From contig BCHU01000009.1 of NCBI GenBank assembly GCA_001599715.1, positions 1-64,000 on the forward strand: 64,000 bases of DNA, in the 5' to 3' direction. Origin of the DNA: Phaeotremella fagi (lineage: Eukaryota; Basidiomycota; Tremellomycetes; Tremellales; Phaeotremellaceae). The notes below the pieces were generated by a model that made no database searches, had not been told where the DNA came from, and was given only the letters and a program-made list of their open reading frames with translations. The position numbers and the translations under genes were made by a program. Positions 1-11,142 of this stretch are shown one piece after another (position 1 is the stretch's first letter; each line of letters opens with the position of its first letter).

Positions 1-28
1 CTAACCCCCTAACCCCCTAACCCCCTTT
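1..28. repeat. Telomeric repeat tract at the left chromosome end
   Basis: The first bases are three tandem copies of the 8-mer CTAACCCC and then the tract breaks into unique sequence. Read toward the end of the DNA this is (TTAGGGGG)n, the telomere unit described for Cryptococcus. It shows that coordinate 1 is at or very near a chromosome end, with the C-rich strand running 5' to 3' inward as expected for a left telomere. The tract is short, probably because the assembly stops inside it. Confidence 0.9.
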
Positions 29-1946
29 ATATGATTTCTCAATGATGAACTGGATACAGGGCTAGTTTTTGAAGGTGGTTGTGTTTGGAATGGACTGTAG
101 AGGGTAGAAGGGCTGTTTACTACACTGAGAGAACCCCCATTGATGTGTACAGTGTCTACATGCATGTATAGTACTTGGTTAGCCGAGGTATGATACATGT
201 GGCAGTGTGGCATCGTTGGTTTAGTGTATGTGGCATGGTGGTGGTGTTGAGAGAGCTTGGAGAGGTTTAATCTACGTGTTATTGCTGTATAGAGAGTCGT
301 GGTGTTGCTTGTTGCATGGTATGTGGTGTAGGAGTAGGAGGAAGAGACGGTTTCATGGTGTATATGATGTAAGATGTATACTATAACGTCTGTATGTACC
401 GTCTCTACAAGCTGTGTACTGCTTCTCTCCTCTTTCCTTCTCTGTATGTAGTACACAGTACAGTTCTATGCTCAAAGTAGTATTGAATGAAACGAATTGA
501 CTTAGTATTATTACCTCTTCCTTCCTGTGCTCCTCTACTCTGCTCTCCTTCTTGCTGTCTCTACCACTGTACTTCGTCTCTACTACTGTACTTCCTCTCT
601 CTTCTACTCTCTCTCTACTACTCTCTGTGTCTCTATATGTACTGTATGTCCTGTGTTGTATAGTTCCTGTCCTACCTCTGTCTGTGTATGCTCTAAAGTA
701 GGTTCACTCGAACATACCCTATGTTTGAATCCGCAACGTATTAGGCTGCTCCTTCTTGTTGCTGCTTGGCTACTGCTTATGGCTGTTGCTTACTGCTGGC
801 TTACTGCTGGACTGACTGTAGTTTGGGGTGTATGCTATACTGGTACTTACTATACTACATGTGACTGATATGATGGCTGAAAAGTAGGTGTGATCAAAGA
901 TGTTATATGTTTGAACCGCAATGCGTTAGGACGCAACCCCTACTAAAAGTAACCATTGAACTTTCGTGAGTCCCAATATTAAAGGTAAAGGCATGTTGTT
1001 TGAATAAATAGATGACTCGAGATGGTTTTGGAATCTGTTCTGACTGGCATCTTTATATCTGCGGACTTTATATCTGCAGAGTCATAATGCAAAAAGTACA
1101 ACTAGTTTTATAGGTAAATTGGGAAGCGGATATGACCGCTTGCCTCGATAGCTTTGTTTGGTCCCCCCCACCATGCCATACCTATTACTTTACTTTTGGA
1201 ACCACCATAGAATTCACGGAAGAATTGGCCGTGTGAAAGCGGCTATCACTCAGCAGGGTGACTGAGATCGACTCGTATTATTAGATCCTGGCTTGTCATT
1301 GAAACTAATAAACAACTTGAGTGTCGTCAGTGACATGTTGTCGATGACGATGAAAATGCTAACTATGGTTGTTGGTGATGTCAAATATCCCAGCTACCTC
1401 GAAGTTACGACTTTGCATCAATCAGTCCACACATTTGTGGCCGGAAACTTCCTGAACTTCACGGTCATATCATCGCATAAATGCTGCAAGGATCTGCACA
1501 GATTTCAAGCCAGATCCACAGGAACATGCAAAGAGTAGTTTGTTTTTGTCGTACGCACGATGGTGCCTGTGGCTTTGAATATGTAGGCGTGTCACCAGCA
1601 GCACCTTTTCCATCCTATTTTTAGGGTGTTGTTCAAAGATCGTTCAGCGCTGTGACCGTCGAGCTCCGGCATCCAAAGGTTTTTCCCTTTCATTAGGCTA
1701 AGAAAGAGACAGGTGTATCCGTGTGAGAAGGTCACTCACATACCTACCAAATTGTTCACGATTTGCGTGACGCTGCACTGTGAAGCCATTGAGGCCTGGA
1801 TTGCTTTTCGTATTTGAGTTTTCAGAATCTAGTTCTCCGTGGCAAACGCAGTGACGCGTAAACAGTACGAAGTGGTGTTCAACACCACCTCAGGATTCAT
1901 AGTTCGTATCAAACATACAGCTCTACTTTTCCAGATACAATTTGAG
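29..1946. other. Gene-poor subtelomeric region
   Basis: About 1.9 kb without a convincing gene. Bases 1-870 hold open frames on both strands, but their translations are runs of Ser, Thr, Tyr and Leu from CT-, TAC- and TGT-rich simple sequence (for example around 540-660) and show no domain. A short frame at 1293-1538 also looks like chance. The stretch contains an imperfect direct repeat (listed separately) and a small duplicated TTTATATCTGC unit near 1051-1080. It is best read as subtelomeric spacer. Confidence 0.6.
695..930 (+). repeat. Imperfect direct repeat pair (about 50 bp, copies near 695-746 and 882-930)
   Basis: Both copies begin AAAGTAGGT, pass through a variable middle, and share TATGTTTGAA, CCGCAA and a final GTTAGG/ATTAGG. 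Copy two lacks one T after TTTGAA and has two extra bases later. The copies start about 187 bp apart. The TGTTTGAATCC block resembles a degenerate pol III B box, but no A box or cloverleaf could be made out, so the nature of the repeat is unknown. Confidence 0.55.
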
Positions 1947-3175
1947 CTAGGCCGAAGGATACGGTATCAAGCCCGCCAACTGCTTCATTCGTTCCGTCAG
2001 AACCGGTTTGATCAATGGCTCTTCCCTTTCATTCTCCATTGCATGGCCGTCGATCTTGGATCCGGTCAAACAGAACAACAAGGGATCGTGACTCTGGACA
2101 TCAGCTCCCAACAATAGTCGATCACTCACCGTGTTGATAAATTTCTCAGCAGCCATTTTTCTGACTTGCGCCATCTCGTTGGAGATGTTTTCAGCAGGTT
2201 TATAGCACACGTCTACAGGTCAGTGGCAAGCCTTATACATCCCACTTACACGTCGCTATTCTTGGTCTATCAGACTGTGACACAGCGCCGTAATGAATCG
2301 TTCTCGAATCCCACAAGATCAGATCACCCGGATTAGCCTCGACCTTGACCCATTGACAACCTCTACTGATAAACCAGTCAAGATGCGCTGGCGTGTACCA
2401 AGCGGCATCTTTCCACGACCAACCTTCTGGCGGTGCTTCATTGGCATGCTCGTCAAAGAACTGGTTGTAGAGGTTAACCGAGCCAGAGAGGACCATCAGG
2501 CCGCCATCGTTCGCACCGTTCTCTTCCTGGATGTTAGCTTGTCCAGGGTATTTCTGCTCACCAGGTTGACAACACCTTGTATACAATGCTTGAACCTTCT
2601 GTTCGGACTTTGATCGACGTGTGACCATGGCGCACTTCGTGCGCCTGCAAGCTCCTCCGCTGGCAGTGGGAGAGTGACGTTGATACCGTCTAAAAGTTAG
2701 CTCTTTCAACCTTGAAGCTCACCGAAAGAAACAAGCAGTTCATCCGTTCCCCAGATCCTAGCAAAGGTATTGATAACCTCTGGCTCCGCTCTAATGTCCC
2801 ATGCAAACTGCTCGTGGCCAACCCCATACCTGTTGTAAAGACCACCGCGATGGAAAGGAGGAAGTTGGTCAATGTGCCATGTAGTTCTGTCGTTGGCTTG
2901 AAATCCCTTTTCAAACCCCTCTAGCCATTTGTAGATACGCTCTACGTATTCCTTTGACTTTTCCCTTGAAATCACTCCCTGAACGACTTGATACTGGAGC
3001 GATCAGCTGCAACTCTAGCAAGTCAACTTACACCTTTTGTATCGAGATCATCAAACTCGTTTCCAACAGCCTTGACATCTCCTCCTCTGAGAATGAGTGT
3101 ACCAGCAGACTCCATCAACGCGTCTGGTGGATACCCTCCTGTCATGATGGTCTCAACGAAAGTTTGGGAGTCCAT
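1947..3175 (-). CDS. Phytanoyl-CoA dioxygenase (PhyH) family protein, copy 1
   Basis: Fe(II)/2-oxoglutarate-dependent hydroxylase of about 344 residues read from six exons. The start is the ATG at 3175 (MDSQTFVETI...). Introns fall after DLDTKG, after LLVSFG, after GVVNL, after RPRIAT and near FINT. Metal ligands are visible: the HxD pair in APWSHVDQSP and the distal His in SRTIHYG, followed by DRPRI, whose Arg would bind 2-oxoglutarate. A GGLMVLSGS segment lies between them, as in the family. The closest relative seen here is the second PhyH gene at 28630-29789, with which it shares RYGV.HEQF, HVDQSP, CIQG and GGLMVL. Family members hydroxylate many small acids and amides, so the substrate is unknown. 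It is transcribed head to head with the sugar porter at 3892. The family call is firm and the exon borders are modelled. Confidence 0.85.
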
Positions 3176-3891
3176 TGTTGGTTTGTAAGATGCAATTGAC
3201 GATGATCAACAACTTGTCAACAGAACAATACCACTACTTGAAGTCAGATGATGGTTTGGCGTCGGCAAAGCTGAGTGGGGCGGTGGAAACCCACTCCGTG
3301 TAAAGAGATAAGGATCAGAAGACTCTACCGGCTCGAGCAGCGGATGCTGATAGACATGATAAGAACGTGTTCACGCCCTGACAGCGTAGAACCTGCATAT
3401 ATTAAATGTCAAGCCCCACCCCTAAGGCTGAGAAAGAATCGTTTGACCGCTGATTGAAACTGATCCCGTATGGAACGTGTGGCCCAATCAGGTGGGGTCA
3501 AAAGGTGGGGCAAGGTATCAGAGAGAGTTCTCAAAGTGATTTCATGATAGACCTTTGATATAACGGTAGATACAGGTAACACTTTGACGGCGGCTCTCGG
3601 CAATAGTAAGCATACCTTATCTACTACCCCACCTGAGGTGGGGATAATTAGACCCACTGTGATAATCTACAGTCTATTTGAATTTGACTTTATGTCTAAT
3701 GAAAACTAAGCCGTAATGAGAACAATAGGCGTCTTCTATCTTATCAAGTCCCCACTAGCAGTGGGGGATGGAACATAATAACCTGTTCTTATCATTCTTA
3801 TCATATCACTCCACCCTGAAGGTTGATGCTTGATTTGATATATAAAGCTCACACGTTGTCGCTCACTTCATCATCTCACATCAACTTCACA
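3176..3891. promoter_or_regulatory. Shared divergent promoter of PhyH copy 1 and the sugar porter
   Basis: The 716-bp region between two head-to-head genes is rich in CCCCAC/GTGGGG motifs: 3414-3420, 3491-3497, 3503-3510, and two inverted pairs, CCCCACCT-G-AGGTGGGG at 3627-3643 and CCCCACT-AGC-AGTGGGG at 3750-3766. CCCCAC fits the CreA/Mig1 core (SYGGRG on the other strand). Two GATAA sites in reverse orientation lie at 3789-3793 and 3798-3802. A TATATAAAG element at 3839-3847 is about 45 bp before the porter ATG. Glucose and nitrogen repression are plausible inferences. Confidence 0.55.
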
Positions 3892-5833
3892 ATGACAGAC
3901 TCTACCCCAGTTCTCATGGACGATAATGACAAACAACACCAAGATTTCACAGTCGTTACGCAGGTTTTGGAAAAACAACCCGACATCCTGTTGACAGCAG
4001 ATGAGCGTGCGACTGCTCTCCAACTCGCAATCATAGCCGACCCTGGCATCCCTTGGCGGTCAAAGAGAATGCTCAAGTTTATAGGGATGATGATTGTAAT
4101 TTTGACCTGTGGTGGGGATGCAGGTAGGTCTCGGAGCTGTCGCCATGACTAATTCTCAGGTTTTGATGGGACCGTCATGGGAGCTGTCAATTCGATGCTC
4201 CAATGGCAATCATACTTTGGGCTCTCGTCAGCAAGTGGTGATACCGGGATTGTTTTTGTACGTCTAAACGTAAACGACTGCTGATAATTCTCAGGGCATG
4301 TACAGTATCGGCCAGGTCTTGGCCTTCTTCCCTTCATCGTACCTCCCGGACAAGATTGGACGAAAGTATGCTATGCTCATTGGTTCGTCAACGCTTTGGT
4401 AAGTATCTACCTTCATTCCGTGTTGACAATGAAAGTCTCGGCGCGATCCTCACCTCACAAGCTGTCAATTTCCAAATGTTCATTTGGGGTCGTCTCATCA
4501 CAGGAATCGGATGTACAATGGCTGCGAACTCAGCGTGAGTTACAGCACTTTCAATCACTTACCCACAGTAAATCTTACATGTCCGAGATCACCCCTCCTC
4601 ACACGCGTGGTCGATGGATGGGACTGCTCAATTCGTTCTACTTTGTCGGCCAGCTGTTGGCGTCAGGACTTGCGATCCCCTTGGGACGGCTCGACAGCAA
4701 CTGGGCCTGGCGTGGTCCTCTTCTCATCCAAATGAGCCCTGCAGTCATCAACGTTCTCTTCGTCATGTTCCTTCCAGAATCCCCACGTTGGCTCTTTACT
4801 CGTGGTCGTGAAGCGGAAGCTGCTCAGGTTCTCGCGAGTCTGCACTCGAGAGATAACGATATCCATTCACCACTGGTAAGACTTCAAATGGAGGCCTTTG
4901 ACGACAGTCTCTCTACAACAGGTGAGTTTTGCGTACCTGGTTGAATCTCACAGCGCAGGTGCGGATCGACGATGGTGGGATTTCCGTCAAATTTTCAAGA
5001 CAGCTGCAAGCAGATATCGATTTGGAATGGCTGCTATCATTGCCGTCATGGGGACTCTCTCTGGTAACGACTTGATAACTTGTAGGTACAAGTGTTGAGT
5101 AAAGGCTGACGACAGATTTCTTACCCGTACTCTTGCTACAGGCAGGCATCACCAGTCCTGATCGTCAACGAGTGTATGTGCAAAAGAGAATCCAAGCTGA
5201 CACCTAGATTAAACTTTGTCAACTCCATTACCTCTTTCGTCGGGGCTTTGACAGGCTCTTGGGCAACCGATTTCATCGGTCGACGAAAACTCTTGTTGAT
5301 TGGCAGCACCTCCTGCTTGATCGGAATGGCATTGGCCGCTGCACTCTTCTCACCAGTTGGGGTACAAAGTGATGCTCGAGCGAACGCAGGTATCGTGATC
5401 ATCTGTAAGTCAGATTGCGGGATAGAAACTCACATTGCAGACCTGTTTGCTGTCATGTATGCTGTCGGTTACACCCCACTGCAGGGTTTGTACGTTGCCG
5501 AAGTACTTTCTTACGAGAATCGAGCCAAGGGAATTGCTCTGGAGACTTGGCTTGGTACTGCGGTTGGGTTGATCAACACGTTCGGTATGCCAACAGCGCT
5601 GGAGCAACTTCAGTGGAAGAGTAAGTGAGAGGTATAAGCGGCGCTGATCTGTAGCGTATCTGATTTTCGTCGGAGTCGACCTCGTTGGGCTCATTGTGAT
5701 TTACGTCTTTGCAGTCGAAACAAAGAGACTGTCACTCGAAGATTTGGATGCCGTTTTCAACGATAAGAATCCAAAGAAGAAGAGTTTGGAGATCAGCAAA
5801 CGTATCAGGAAGCAGGAGTCGGGTCGTGTTTAG
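3892..5833 (+). CDS. MFS sugar porter (lactose permease/hexose transporter type)
   Basis: Proton-coupled sugar transporter of about 540 residues with a 12-helix MFS layout, split by nine or so introns of 34-37 nt. The ATG at 3892 follows a TATA element and opens MTDSTPVLMDD. Family marks are GFDGTVMGAVNSM in helix 1, DKIGRK in the loop after helix 2, RGRWMG, PESPRWLF before the central loop, DFIGRRKL in the second half and VETKRLSLEDL after the last helix, equal to the sugar-porter PETKG motif. The paralogue at 32152-33861 matches it along its length, and the introns before LNFVNSI and after QWK sit at the same places in both. The substrate cannot be read from sequence; lactose, galacturonate or another sugar are possible. 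Confidence 0.85.
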
Positions 5834-6178
5834 GAAGTGGGGAGGTTAACGAAGAGGTGACGTTGTGATGATGGGTGTTAGTGGGACTTGTAGATCGGAG
5901 AAGGTTGTTGAGAATCAGACGTGTCACTCTTTGATTGTATTCTTCTAGACCATAGTACGTTGTAAGGGTGACTGAAGCAATGCAACCCTAAGTCGTAAGG
6001 ACCAATCGCCATCCTTAGCAAGTCAAAGTTCGACTGATAACTCAAGGCTTTATACGAGATAGCACTTCCATCAATCTTCCGACCCAAATCACCAGATATG
6101 CATGATCAGACATGATTCCAGCTGGTTGCTCATCTATAAAGGTCACCCAATGACACGACATATAACCCCCGTAACCAC
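5834..6178. other. Convergent intergenic spacer
   Basis: Lies between the 3' ends of the sugar porter (plus) and the Sec14-like gene (minus). Nothing coding or repetitive was seen; it should contain both polyadenylation regions. Confidence 0.5.
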
Positions 6179-7324
6179 CTACCCCTCATACCTCCCAACC
6201 ACCTCGTGCCTCTTCACCCCATTGACCTTGCCTACCGCAACCACTTCATCCCCTCTGAGAGCTACTGGTCCGGTTACCCATTCCTTCATGTTGAACGTCT
6301 TCTTGATCTCTGGGTCGAGAGAGGGTAGATCACCAAAGTCCCAATCGAGATTCCCGCCATAAGTTTTCGGAATACTGTCTGGGTGTATATCCTGTGACAT
6401 GAGTTTGAAAGCCTTGTCTTTGTCTGTAGGGAGGACATGGATTTTGGCACGGGTTACAGGGTCGAACCAGGTTTTGATGAATGTGAAAACGAGCTCGATG
6501 TAGGAAGGGGCACCGATTACCTGGCGTCAGTGGAGACTAGACACAACTCACATATATACTTGCCAACGTTTCTGGGTATCGTGCAGTTGCCAATGCAGAC
6601 GCGTCAGCGAGATGACCTTTGAGACTGTAGAATTGTAGTAAACCGACATCATGGATATCGATAATGTTGCACGATGACACCAGGGTCGTTTCGAGGTGAG
6701 GTCGGTCTTTTAGACGTGTACATAGGGGTAGAACGAGTCGAGTAAGGTGTTCATACAGGGATACAACAGGTGATGGGAGTTGAGTATCGGACGCTGAGTG
6801 TTTCGCTGCTTCGGATGATTCCAGATATTTTGTCATCGCCTGTGGTCAGTGATGGTACCGATTTCACCCACCTTCTTATCCAGATCTTTTACTCTAAACA
6901 CGTAGACAGGCTGCCCAGCACGATTCCTCCTCCCCGTCCACGTTGGATTCACCTTCTTTGCCTCTTCATACTCTGTAATGTCAAAGTTGTCAAACAGGGA
7001 ATCGATGTCGATGGTTTTTCGGAAAGCTTCGGTTTCTGAAAATTGCGTGATTGCAGCTGGGACGTTGAATTTTCTTGCACGAAGGAAACGAAGTAGATTG
7101 CCGTCGTCTATGGATGGTGACGATGGGTCGTAGAGATTTTGCGCTGCTAATTGCTCTTTAAATGATGTGAAGGATGCTTCTTGTGAAGCGTTGAGATGAC
7201 CGAGGTGACCAATGAGGAGTGGTGGAGTTGTGGTTGGTTTGGGGCTGGTGGTGTTGGTAGAAGGGGTACTATCTACTGGAGGACCTGGTGCTGTGACAGC
7301 AGCAGGTGTTGATTGAATTGTCAT
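6179..7324 (-). CDS. Sec14-like CRAL-TRIO lipid-binding protein
   Basis: Phosphatidylinositol/phosphatidylcholine transfer protein family, about 360 residues in three exons. A Pro/Thr-rich leader is followed by the CRAL-TRIO-N helix bundle (DDGNLLRFLRARKFNVPAA). The lipid-binding domain shows GRRNRAGQPVYVFRVKDLDKK, then YVIGAPSYIELVFTFIKTWFDPVTRAKIHVL and SIPKTYGGNLDW, the classic end of the Sec14 pocket. Introns follow DLDKK (32 nt) and SIY-V. The frame stays open upstream to a GTG at 7387, but the first ATG is at 7324 and is used here. It is an ordinary membrane-traffic or lipid-homeostasis gene and not obviously part of the surrounding catabolic set. Confidence 0.88.
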
Positions 7325-7487
7325 AGTTCCATGGTAGTAAACAATGTTAGATTCATTTATTGATTGATTAATTGACGACGTCGACACGGAGTTGTTGGTA
7401 TGACCGGAGACGATCCGGGCACCGTAGATCGTGATGGTGACGATGATGTTAACAACGACTCAGTTCTCTCTTACTCCTACTTCCACC

Positions 7488-8092
7488 ATGCCATCTCACC
7501 CAGTGATAGTCACTCTCACTCTAGACAAGCAAACACAGTCTTTTCTCACATCGCTTCGATCGAAATACTTCCCACCGAAAAGAAATCATCTACAATCCCA
7601 TGTTACACTTTTTCACGCCATCCCTCCTCATCGATTTGCTCAGCTCGACACAGTGTTATCAGACATAACCAGTGATGGATCATCGTTCGATGTTTTCCTC
7701 GTCTCTCCCTTGAGAATGGGAAACAGAGGGGTCATGCTTCCACTACGATCGCGTCCATCAGCCTCAGTTGAAGTCATGCATCGACGAATTCTTGACTATC
7801 TACAATCGGGGTCCAAAGTCAAAGAAGACCAGTTAACGAATCAAGATCAAACTCGACTATCCAAAGTGCATGTTACAGTAATGAATAAAGCTGAGAAGGA
7901 GGAAGACGTGGAGAGGTGTTTTGCAGAAGTGACAGAATTGTTCAATGGGTTAAGTGGTGGTCAACATGCGGGAAGTGCTATTGGTCTCGAAGCGTAAGTA
8001 CCACTCTCCTTCTGGACTGAATCTATAGATGGGAGTATATGGGGGGACCATGGAAACCTATCAAATCGTATTCATTCATGGAGAGATCTTAG
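7488..8092 (+). CDS. LigT-like 2H phosphoesterase / 2'-5' RNA ligase superfamily protein
   Basis: A 189-residue protein in two exons (intron at about 7995-8028). It carries the two H-x-T signatures of the 2H phosphoesterase fold, HVTLFHAI near residue 38 and HVTVMNK near residue 128, about 90 residues apart as usual. It ends in WEYMGGPWKPIKSYSF, a segment typical of fungal members. The superfamily opens 2',3'-cyclic phosphates or ADP-ribose cyclic phosphates in RNA repair and tRNA-splicing by-products; the substrate here is not known. The ATG at 7488 is preceded by TTCCACC and is about 160 bp from the divergent Sec14-like start. Confidence 0.8.
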
Positions 8093-8224
8093 ATCTTTTC
8101 ATAAAACCGAGACTTCGGCCTATCGGTCTAGTCAACCAGTCCCGTCAGCTCCAACTTCATATCGTGGATCGATTTTCCTCATCTCTCATTTCTTCTTCAC
8201 CATCTTATCCCAATTCATTTCAAC

Positions 8225-8808
8225 ATGTCACCCAACGTTCTCCCCGACTGGTGGTCGTTTCTTTTCATGGGGATGCAAGTAGTAAGTTGCACCGTTGACC
8301 GCGCTGATATTCAGGCAGCTCTCATCCCTATGACCTACCAACATGTCACCAATCCAATGAAAGTGTTTACAGAATCTTACCCACAGGGTTATGATAAACA
8401 AACCGATTCAATCAAATACAGTGCTCGAGTGGATAAGATGGTTACTACCAATGCGCAATGTAAGATCCCTCCTAGTCCCTACTAACACCTAGCCTTCCTT
8501 ATGATCGTCATCCTATTTGTCGGTTGTACCCTCTTTGCGAGAAACTCTCTCCATGGTCAACCGATCCTACAACAACGTTTGATGAAGATACCTATCTACG
8601 CAGGGTTGTTCTCTGATGTAAGTGATCATGAGAATGTCGCTAATTATAGATATGGCTTTACGCGATTGTTCTACTCAAACATCCCAAGGGATTCTTGACC
8701 ACTCCGAAAGTGTGGAATCCGTCAACCAAGGGTATCATCTATGGATTGCCAGGGGCTACGGTGTTGAAGCTGGTTTGGTTGTTTGGAATCGGAAGAGACG
8801 TGGTGTAG
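8225..8808 (+). CDS. Small multi-span membrane protein, unknown function
   Basis: A 161-residue protein from four exons with introns of 32-33 nt, beginning MSPNVLPDWWSFLFMGMQV. Hydrophobic stretches lie near residues 8-28, 68-84 (FLMIVILFVGCTLFA), 102-122 (IPIYAGLFSDIWLYAIVLL) and close to the C terminus, suggesting three or four membrane spans. No family was recognised. All three introns restore one frame with clean GTAAGN...TAG or CAG borders, which supports a real gene. It lies tail to tail with the MFS gene that follows, only about 60 bp away. Confidence 0.65.
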
Positions 8809-8868
8809 AGAGACGTAGCCTTGGTGCCTTCTGCATAATATGCATTTCATCCCGTACGTATCATACAA

Positions 8869-10687
8869 CTACTCGTCATCTTCCATTTCAATCTCAGTCT
8901 TTTTAAAGTCTCTTGCTGGGACGTGACGTCTGAACATGATGTCGATTTGTCGATAAGATCGATGTTTCATTTCAGGCAAGCAGAAGTAGGCTCCAATCCA
9001 ACAGATCAAAGCTGTAGCTGCCCAGACGTAACCGCATTTGCCGCCGACTGTTGGTCAGTTGGGTTTTGCCTAGAACTTACGATTTCCGCCAGTAGGGTTG
9101 AGCATGTAAGATCCAACTAAACATCAGCTATGTCACTATTTCTGACTTACGGAAAATACACGGGATCTCGATAATATAATACGAAGCCCTACCAATACCC
9201 GTTGTCAATGGTCGAAGACGAACGGCTGAAGTCTCCGCAATGATACACCAAGACACAGGTGCAGCAGAGAACGCGAAGATCCAAGAAATGATGATACCGA
9301 AACAGGCTTGAGCGTAAGACGATTGAGTGGATGTTGGAACAGACGCAGCAATACCGAGAGCGATCAACATGACAATGTTGGCTGCTGTACCCCAGAGGTA
9401 GATGGTTCTACGACCAAAGTAGGTTGTCAAGATCCAAGAAAGCATGGTGGCGACCAATTGAAGTGAGGAGTTGATCAAACCAAGGGCGAACGCGAAATTG
9501 TTTGATATTCCGGCCTCTGCACGTCAGCACAGTCGTAACCCCCACTTACGTTCAAAGAAGAACACTGCTTGATTGGCGATAAGGTTTCCAGCTAAATTCT
9601 GCCCAGCGTAAATCGCACAAACAATAAGGGTTCGACGTAAATCGGTTCCTTTGAAAAGTTCAAAATAGTTTGGTGGCGTAGAGACAGCTTCCATCTCCAC
9701 AACTCTTCTCATCATCGCCACGGCGTCGTTGGACTTGACCAATGATCGTTTACCAAGTCTTTCGATGGACTTAGCGGCCTGTTCGTGTTTACCTTTTCGA
9801 ACCAACCACCAGGGTGACTCTGGTGCCAAGAACAACAGGACCATAAGTGGGACTGGGAATATCCATTGAATGGCAAGTGGGATTCTGGGGTCAGCTCAGA
9901 ACCAACCGTTGACTCACCTGTAAGCACTCGAATCCGGCTTGGCGTTGTAGACATAAGTCACAGCAGCGACAATGATACTACCGATGGACCAGAACATTTG
10001 TAACATCTGAGTTGCAGGTGCACGAAGTTGGAGTGGGACGATTTCACTGCAGTAAGCAGGAGCGTTGGCGATGAAAACACCCCAGCTGATACCTTAAAGT
10101 CAGCGCAGCAACACAACATACTCACCTTCAAGCAACTGTCCAACGAAGAAGAGGGCTAATGAGTTGGCAAAGTACGAAACCAAATTTGTAAGATTGAGCA
10201 CTGCAAGACCGACCAAAGTAGCCCATCGATAACCAATTCTACTAGTCAATGGACCCGCAAGGAAGACACCGATGAGGGCACCGAGTTGACCAGAACAGGA
10301 GAGTGCTGATTGCCATTGAGGTGCGATGACGTAGGAATCAGATGCAGCGTCGTAAACACCGTAAGCAGTTTGGAAAGCTCCCAAAGCGACGAAATTGTTG
10401 ATCAAGAAGACGTCGTAGGATTCCATGATCTAAATGTCAGTTTGGCTACTTCAACCACTCACGATCGTACACGACATGACGAACGCCCAGAAGCATGCCA
10501 TTGGATAAGCCTTGACTGCTTCAATCACCGTCATTCCTGATTCAGCAAGCTCAGCTTCGACAGCTTCAGCTTTGGTGGTGCTGTAGACATTCTTGACACC
10601 TTCTTGGTTGATGTTCTCCTCCTGGGAGATTTCATGTTTGACCTCGGGTTTGGCTTCGACTTTCTGGACTTTCTTTTCAGAGGACAT
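8869..10687 (-). CDS. MFS sugar porter of the alpha-glucoside (maltose) permease type
   Basis: About 545 residues. It starts at the ATG at 10687 with a long hydrophilic N-terminal tail rich in Lys and Glu (MSSEKKVQKVEAKPEVKHE). Then come SYDVFLINNF in helix 1, SRIGYRWATL, the central PESPWWLVRKGK, FGRRTIYLWG and a closing PEMKHRSYRQIDIMF, the maltose-permease version of PETKGRTYGEID. Several short introns are needed (near 10430, 10110, 9900, 9530, 9160 and 9070). A TATA-like run TATATATATA at 10721-10730 lies about 34 bp upstream of the start. Transport of maltose or another glucoside is inferred from family only. Confidence 0.85.
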
Positions 10688-11142
10688 GGTGGATGGGGTG
10701 ACGCCATGTTCGAAACCCTCTATATATATAACTTTTTACGGTCTAAGTATACCCCGCCCCAGTTTTACAAATGCGTTTAAAGAAGGGCCACCGCATGTAG
10801 CAGCGGCTAATTTTACGATGCAAAACTCCGCTCCACTGGTCGTTAGCTCCAAAAAGAAGAGACAAGGTAACAAAGTGTGGGGGCAAATTCCGTAATTTCT
10901 GGGAACACCACATGTTCTGCGGCAATGTACGTCAGCGGTGGTCCAGGGAAGCTTTGGTGACTCTCCTCGGATAGTCCGATCACATGTTGGCTCCACATGT
11001 AATTTGCGATCGAAATGGGGTAACCTGGAAGAAACATGATGCGAGGGGCGAGAGAACAGTGCATACAAAAATAGACGTCGATTAAGTTGTATTCTATAAC
11101 GAAAGAAGTAGAAACATGGCCAATTCAAGGCGACTTCCGTCC
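10688..11142. other. Upstream region of the maltose-type porter
   Basis: A 455-bp spacer between two minus-strand genes. Apart from the TATATATATA element at 10721-10730 nothing is recognisable; open frames here give no domain. Confidence 0.45.

Noticed and set aside
1..868. Long open frames on both strands next to the telomere (151 and 113 codons)
   Set aside because: Translations are Ser/Thr/Tyr/Leu simple sequence, the minus frame runs into the telomere repeat, and no domain, intron or start context supports them.
720..930. Possible tRNA or SINE because of the TGTTTGAATCC block
   Set aside because: No matching A box, acceptor stem or cloverleaf could be drawn; kept only as an unexplained repeat.
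7324..7387. Longer N terminus of the Sec14-like protein
   Set aside because: The upstream frame begins with GTG; the first ATG is at 7324.
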